DNA of 24,621 nucleotides from a virus, in the IMG/VR virus record IMGVR_UViG_3300047453_000137, positions 1 to 24,621 of that record; one strand, 5' to 3'. How positions within the stretch are numbered: position 1 is the first letter of the stretch; every line of letters begins with the position of its first letter. The translations under genes and the position numbers were made by a program. Under the pieces are notes generated by a model. It was not told the DNA's origin, searched no databases, and was given only the letters and a program-made list of their open reading frames with translations. Of this stretch, positions 21,733 through 24,621 are shown in pieces.

Positions 21733-22562
21733 TATATTGCTCCAGCCAGTACTTTTTTCTCAGTTGGTGTAAGTGCATCTAGTTGTTTTTGCATTTCAGG
21801 AGTAATACCTGCTCCTGGCTTTTTCATTGGAATAACTTTTGCACCCATTGGCTCACCTGTAGCATCGTCTTTGCCATCTTTGTTTTTGTCAACTTGTGGT
21901 GCTTGTGCTGTAGTAGGTTTTCCTGCTACATTAGTTCCTTTAGCCGCTCCTGCGGCAGGCGCACTAGGTTGTGCCGGTGCTTGGCTAGTTCCTGCTGTAC
22001 CGTCACCGTCTGCTTTTGCGGCATCTTGAGCCGCAGTCATTATTGCTTGATCTATTTGTTTAGGCGTCATTATGCCTTGTACACCTTGAAGGTGCATATT
22101 TGGATAACCTTTTGATTTTAAAAATGCCGCAAGTTGTGGACCTTGCATTTGTTTTATGTTTATACCAGTTTTACCTGCATAACCTTGAAGTGCTACTTTT
22201 AACTGTCTTGCTTCGTCACCTACTTCAGCGGCACCACTTAATTTAGCGGCTGTGCCTTTCATGCCAACTGCACTAGCGGCTTTAGCACCAATTTTACGTC
22301 CTACTTGTTTTAATAGCCCAACAGGTGCTTCGTTTGCTACACTTTCACGTGGTGGATTGTAATGCCAATCGTATGATCCATAGCCTCTATACGATCCTTT
22401 TGTATAACCAGCCATTTCCATAGCATCATCTGTATCGATACCTTTTCCTTCAGCCCATTTCATAATATAGTAAGATCTTTGACTATCACTTACACCTGCA
22501 AATTTTTCCACTACATCTGGATCAGCTTTTGCTTCTGCTATTATAATATCTTGTACACGCAT
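21732..22562 (-). CDS. Conserved phage protein of unknown function, 276 aa
   Basis: ATG 22562 (MRVQDIIIAEAKADPDVVEK) is preferred over the far upstream start at 22643, because a perfect TATAAATA late promoter lies between them and AAGGA precedes 22562. Residues ~25-75 (SDSQRSYYIMKWAEGKGIDT followed by DDAMEMAGY) form a helical block ending in a Tyr/Gly-rich patch (YRGYGSYDWHYNP). The centre is basic and Ala-rich. The last ~80 residues are Ala/Pro/Gly/Lys low complexity, finishing in a short helix (PEMQKQLDALTPTEKKVL). It forms a two-gene unit with the 698-aa protein, whose C-terminal linkers are similar in style. No function recognised. Confidence 0.6.
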   Translation of the reverse strand: MRVQDIIIAEAKADPDVVEKFAGVSDSQRSYYIMKWAEGKGIDTDDAMEMAGYTKGSYRGYGSYDWHYNPPRESVANEAPVGLLKQVGRKIGAKAASAVGMKGTAAKLSGAAEVGDEARQLKVALQGYAGKTGINIKQMQGPQLAAFLKSKGYPNMHLQGVQGIMTPKQIDQAIMTAAQDAAKADGDGTAGTSQAPAQPSAPAAGAAKGTNVAGKPTTAQAPQVDKNKDGKDDATGEPMGAKVIPMKKPGAGITPEMQKQLDALTPTEKKVLAGAI

Positions 22563-22597
22563 TTTCTGAGTTATCCTTAAAGAATGTTTATTAAGTG

Positions 22598-22605
22598 TAT
22601 TTATA
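22598..22605 (-). promoter_or_regulatory. Late promoter core TATAAATA
   Basis: Exact consensus on the minus strand, 35 nt upstream of ATG 22562. It decides against the longer reading of this gene and should drive the 276-aa/698-aa gene pair. Confidence 0.78.
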
Positions 22606-22624
22606 TTATTCGCTACGCGAATAA
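22606..22624. repeat. Inverted repeat TTATTCGC-TAC-GCGAATAA abutting the late promoter
   Basis: A perfect 8-bp inverted repeat with a 3-nt centre directly adjoins the TATAAATA. The related word TTCGCTAACGC follows at ~22629-22639. It could be a protein-binding site next to the promoter or a hairpin at the end of an upstream transcript; there is no T-run for a classic terminator. Confidence 0.5.
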
Positions 22625-22694
22625 AGTTTTCGCTAACGCTCAAACTGTTTACTTCGTATTTAATATTATGCGTGATAGAAGTAATAGATATGAA

Positions 22695-22887
22695 TTAAAG
22701 CAATATTACGATAGTAATATTGTAATTGCTTCATGTAGATTGTTTCAGTCAGACGGAACCTGTTTATGGTTCCATCTAATCTTGGCACTTCATGTGAGTC
22801 CGTCACAGCCGAGACTTGGAAGTAGGTAATTGTTTATACACTTAGTTCAATGGGCTCTGACCTTTCCCAACCTACGTCGACATTATG
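22695..22887 (-). ncRNA. Candidate second structured RNA, ~190 nt
   Basis: Downstream of a sigma70-like promoter, this ORF-free stretch folds into ordered helices. GTAGGT/ACCTAC (22870-22875 with 22822-22827) is stacked on TGGG/CCCA (22866-22869 with 22851-22854). GACGGA/TCCGTC (22799-22804 with 22752-22757) is mutually exclusive with GGAACC/GGTTCC (22768-22773 with 22755-22760). There are also AGATT/AATCT (22778-22782 with 22737-22741) and a perfect 9-bp CAATATTAC-hairpin (22701-22722) near the 3' end. The two overlapping helices could form a switch. No strong terminator is seen; the 3' end is a guess. No known RNA family recognised. Confidence 0.45.
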
Positions 22888-22920
22888 TACATTATAATAT
22901 ACATTATCCAGGATAATGTA
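22881..22920. promoter_or_regulatory. Putative operator: palindrome plus repeated CATTAT half-sites
   Basis: TACATTATCC-A-GGATAATGTA (22900-22920) is a perfect 10-bp-arm inverted repeat. Additional CATTAT half-sites occur at 22881 and 22890 in the same orientation as that at 22902, with the inverted ATAATG at 22913. The array covers -10, spacer and part of -35. Confidence 0.5.
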
Positions 22921-22922
22921 AA
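22894..22922 (-). promoter_or_regulatory. Sigma70-type promoter with palindromic spacer
   Basis: Minus strand TTTACA (22917-22922), 17 nt, TATTAT (22894-22899): one mismatch per box. The 21-bp palindrome at 22900-22920 fills the spacer and reaches into the -35 box, as a repressor operator would. Confidence 0.58.
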
Positions 22923-23135
22923 CTACAGTATACAATATTCCCTCGCTTCGTTCCTAATGCTAAAGGGTTTTTATGAACTGTGTTGTGTTTTTCGACTGCC
23001 AACATTCAATCTATATCAACTAGTGAGCCCAATTTGTTTGGTGGCTTCCACACTCTGGTGTGTCAATCAATATGTACGTGTGCTTCTATACGAGAGCTTT
23101 TTCCACAGCGGTATTTCTAATCCGGCCCGCTAACC
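22923..23135. other. Non-coding stretch upstream of the palindromic promoter
   Basis: No credible gene is seen: the plus-strand 82-codon frame here lacks a ribosome site and has unusual composition for this genome. Visible elements are a CACAC-TCTG-GTGTG hairpin (~23053-23066) and the sequence 22934-22970 whose words (TAGCAT, GGAACG, AAGCGA, AACCCTTTA on the minus strand) also occur, rearranged, at 7221-7250. It follows the stop of the GIY-YIG gene. Confidence 0.4.
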
Positions 23136-23585
23136 TTATGTGTTGGAATGTTTTGCCTGTATGTGTTGTTCTAGCAATGCCTGTTTAAGTTTGTCCGATC
23201 CGCCTACTCTAACATTAATGATACCATTATAGTAGTCATCTGTTTCAAGTACTCGCCTATCAAACTGCTCTCGTGCCTCTATGTAGGACATTTCGCCCCT
23301 ACCTTTACATAGGTATAATATTTCTCTTGTAAACTTGTCTTCGCCTAGTTCTGCAACATCTGCGTTTAGTCTATCACTGGATCCCCAGTAAGTACGCCAA
23401 TCGCTTTCTTTAGTGCCGCGTCTTTTGTTTTTCTTGCCTTTTAGTGGTGGCTTAGTAGTTTTAAATTTTGCTAGTTTTTTGCCTATGTATTTTTGCCCAG
23501 TGGTCGTATTAGTAATGAGATAAACAAAACCTTCGTATTCGTCCGGTATGTTTTCTACCTCTTTGCCTTGATAAGTCCACTTCAT
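23136..23585 (-). CDS. GIY-YIG family endonuclease-like protein, 149 aa
   Basis: GFVYLITNTTTGQKYIGKKL (19-38) contains the two halves of the GIY-YIG nuclease core as VYL and YIG. A basic stretch (KGKKNKRRGTKESDW) and YWGSS follow. Later, YIEAREQFDRRVL holds a candidate catalytic Glu (E103 or E106), and YYNGIINVRVGG completes the domain. The length is that of a single catalytic domain without a DNA-recognition module, as in phage Seg-type enzymes. It lies downstream of the gp46 unit with only weak ribosome-site sequence (AATAAG). It may be a stand-alone homing endonuclease or a phage DNA-processing nuclease; sequence alone does not decide. Confidence 0.75.
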   Translation of the reverse strand: MKWTYQGKEVENIPDEYEGFVYLITNTTTGQKYIGKKLAKFKTTKPPLKGKKNKRRGTKESDWRTYWGSSDRLNADVAELGEDKFTREILYLCKGRGEMSYIEAREQFDRRVLETDDYYNGIINVRVGGSDKLKQALLEQHIQAKHSNT

Positions 23586-23596
23586 AGTGATACTTA

Positions 23597-23806
23597 TTAC
23601 TTGCCTTGTTTTTCTGCCTGTTTCTTGGTTTGATACGTGTCGTGTATCTCTTCCATTCTTGTTTTTGCAAGACTTCTAATTTCTCTTAACCAGCGTCTGC
23701 TACTAGCATGAGTTCTGTGTGATTTACGAGACTCGTAAGCCTCGTTAGATTTAAAGTACTCCATGTAAGCCTTAGTTAACTTGTCATGTGTATCGTCGTC
23801 TATCAT
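23597..23806 (-). CDS. Small basic protein coupled to gp46, 69 aa
   Basis: MIDDDTHDKLTKAYMEYFKS followed by a basic helical segment RTHASSRRWLREIRSLAKTR and ending in a Lys/Gln-rich tail. The ATG overlaps the gp46 stop (ATGA), so translation is probably coupled and the product may act with the gp46/gp47 complex. No family with known function is recognised. A charged, helical 69-aa protein of this kind could bind nucleic acid, but this is inference. Confidence 0.6.
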   Translation of the reverse strand: MIDDDTHDKLTKAYMEYFKSNEAYESRKSHRTHASSRRWLREIRSLAKTRMEEIHDTYQTKKQAEKQGK

Positions 23807-24621
23807 TCCACTACTTCTACATCATTTTCATAACTTGTAAAACCGTTCTCTTTAACAACTTTTAGTATTGTGTTTACTCGACCTACAAGTTCGTCTTTGT
23901 GACTAATTAAATAAATGTTCTTTTCACGTTCACGTGCCATTTTCTTCAGCACACTTAATGAACTTTCTACACCTGCTGTATCCATACCACTATCAATTAA
24001 CTCGTCTATAAACAACAAGTTAATGTTCTGATATAAACTTTCCCAAACATCTCTAAATGCAAACGACAAACCTAATATAAGTCTGTTACGTTCGCCTCTT
24101 GACAAGTTATCAAAGTCTAAGTCTTGACCAAGTTGTGTAATTTCAACAACTAAGTCGTTTTGGAATACAACTTGATGTGGCAATCCTAATCTATCAAGAT
24201 AGTATGTAAGTCTATTATTAAGATACATTAGGTTTTGTTCGATAATCTTTTTACGTATAAAACTGTCTTTGTTTGTCAACAGTTTTAACATAAAGTCTTG
24301 ATGTTCTTTGTATGTTGTAAGTTCGTTTACAGGCGTCCAATCAATTTCTTGTATTGCACTTTCATTAAGTTCATTAATTTGTGCTTCATACGGATCTTGT
24401 TCATCTTTCTTAGACTCGTATGCCTGCTTTAGACTGTCAACATTTTGTCTATGTTCATATGCTTCTTTAGCAGTATCATAAAACACACTAGGTTTACCAT
24501 TAATATCACCAATGTCTTTTAAGCCTTTTGTAACCTCTAAAAGTTTACCACTTATTTCTGTTTGATATGCTAGTGCATCCTCAAGTTCTTTTTTCTTACG
24601 TTCTGCAATTTCTGCTTTTTT
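23803..24621 (-). CDS. 46: Recombination endonuclease subunit gp46 (C-terminal 272 aa; start beyond the window)
   Basis: The Rad50/SbcC-like ATPase of the gp46/gp47 exonuclease complex that resects DNA ends for phage recombination and recombination-dependent replication. The frame is open to the right edge; the part present is the end of the coiled coil (KKAEIAERKKKELEDALAYQ...) and the C-terminal ABC lobe. This has the signature motif LSRGERN (~24089-24111), Walker B NLLFIDELIDSG (~23988-24027) and the H-loop LISHKDE. Walker A and the zinc-hook region lie outside. The GTG at 24486 sits within this continuous frame and is not a start. The gene is followed directly by the overlapping 69-aa gene. 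Confidence 0.93.
   Translation of the reverse strand, partial: KKAEIAERKKKELEDALAYQTEISGKLLEVTKGLKDIGDINGKPSVFYDTAKEAYEHRQNVDSLKQAYESKKDEQDPYEAQINELNESAIQEIDWTPVNELTTYKEHQDFMLKLLTNKDSFIRKKIIEQNLMYLNNRLTYYLDRLGLPHQVVFQNDLVVEITQLGQDLDFDNLSRGERNRLILGLSFAFRDVWESLYQNINLLFIDELIDSGMDTAGVESSLSVLKKMAREREKNIYLISHKDELVGRVNTILKVVKENGFTSYENDVEVVE

Noticed and set aside
22563-22643. 27-residue N-terminal extension of the 276-aa protein (start at 22643)
   Set aside because: A perfect TATAAATA late promoter and an inverted repeat lie within it, and the ATG at 22562 has its own ribosome site.
22755-22773. tRNA anticodon arm (6-bp stem with 7-nt loop)
   Set aside because: The loop lacks U33 on the plus strand and has an unlikely position 37 on the minus strand; no acceptor or T-arm is found nearby.
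22584-22829. Plus-strand 81-codon frame (and its 53-codon ATG version from 22668)
   Set aside because: No ribosome site, antisense to the late promoter region, and the stretch is dominated by perfect hairpins typical of RNA rather than codons.
23038-23064. TTGACA box on the minus strand near 23059-23064 as a promoter
   Set aside because: No -10-like hexamer occurs at 16-18 nt; the box is part of a CACAC/GTGTG hairpin.
22885-23133. Plus-strand 82-codon frame downstream of the palindrome
   Set aside because: No Shine-Dalgarno sequence, starts inside the palindromic promoter, composition unlike the other genes.

Overview
The window looks like part of a T4-type (tevenvirus-like) marine myovirus genome of low GC content. 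It carries the T4 head-assembly block in order on the minus strand: portal gp20, a gp67-like small protein, an acidic gp68-like core protein, protease gp21, scaffold gp22 and major capsid gp23. It also has a gp26-type baseplate-hub gene, the C-terminal end of recombination nuclease subunit gp46, and several TATAAATA-type late promoters. The proteins resemble those of cyanobacterial and SAR11 myoviruses more than coliphage T4 (390-aa capsid protein, repeat-built fibre proteins with pectin-lyase-like segments). No photosynthesis gene is present, so the host cannot be named, but a phage-encoded outer-membrane porin implies a Gram-negative host.

Layout (minus strand unless stated). 1-3924: a very large repetitive tail-fibre/adhesin-like gene, cut by the left edge. 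3958-6731: five small to medium virion genes, tightly packed, behind a late promoter and a structured leader. 6841-7290: a compact intergenic segment with a 32-codon ORF and a candidate structured ncRNA that has its own sigma70-type promoter and terminator. 7288-8304: porin. 8379-8402: terminator. 8430-15219: capsid block gp23, gp22, gp21, gp68-like, a DUF115/sialyltransferase-like gene, gp67-like and gp20. 15228-18458: probable tape measure protein. 18537-19639: the only plus-strand genes, gp26 followed by a -1-frame extension. 19636-22562: two Ala/Gly-rich proteins of unknown function. 22563-23135: non-coding, with a promoter containing a 21-bp palindrome and a second candidate structured RNA. 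23136-24621: GIY-YIG endonuclease, a 69-aa protein and gp46.

How the parts fit. gp20 forms the portal, gp22 with the acidic core proteins forms the prohead scaffold, gp21 digests the core and trims gp23, and gp23 forms the shell. The 1076-aa protein probably sets tail length, with the gp26 locus assisting hub and tail assembly beside it. The left-hand genes would supply fibres or host-binding parts. Late promoters (TATAAATA or one mismatch) precede several units, while the two candidate RNAs have sigma70-like promoters expected to fire early.

The strongest unusual signal is at the end of gp26. A T TTT TTC slippery heptamer, a 5-nt spacer and a nested hairpin lead into a 76-codon -1 frame that has no usable start codon of its own. 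This is the architecture of a programmed frameshift like the lambda G/GT tail-assembly chaperones.
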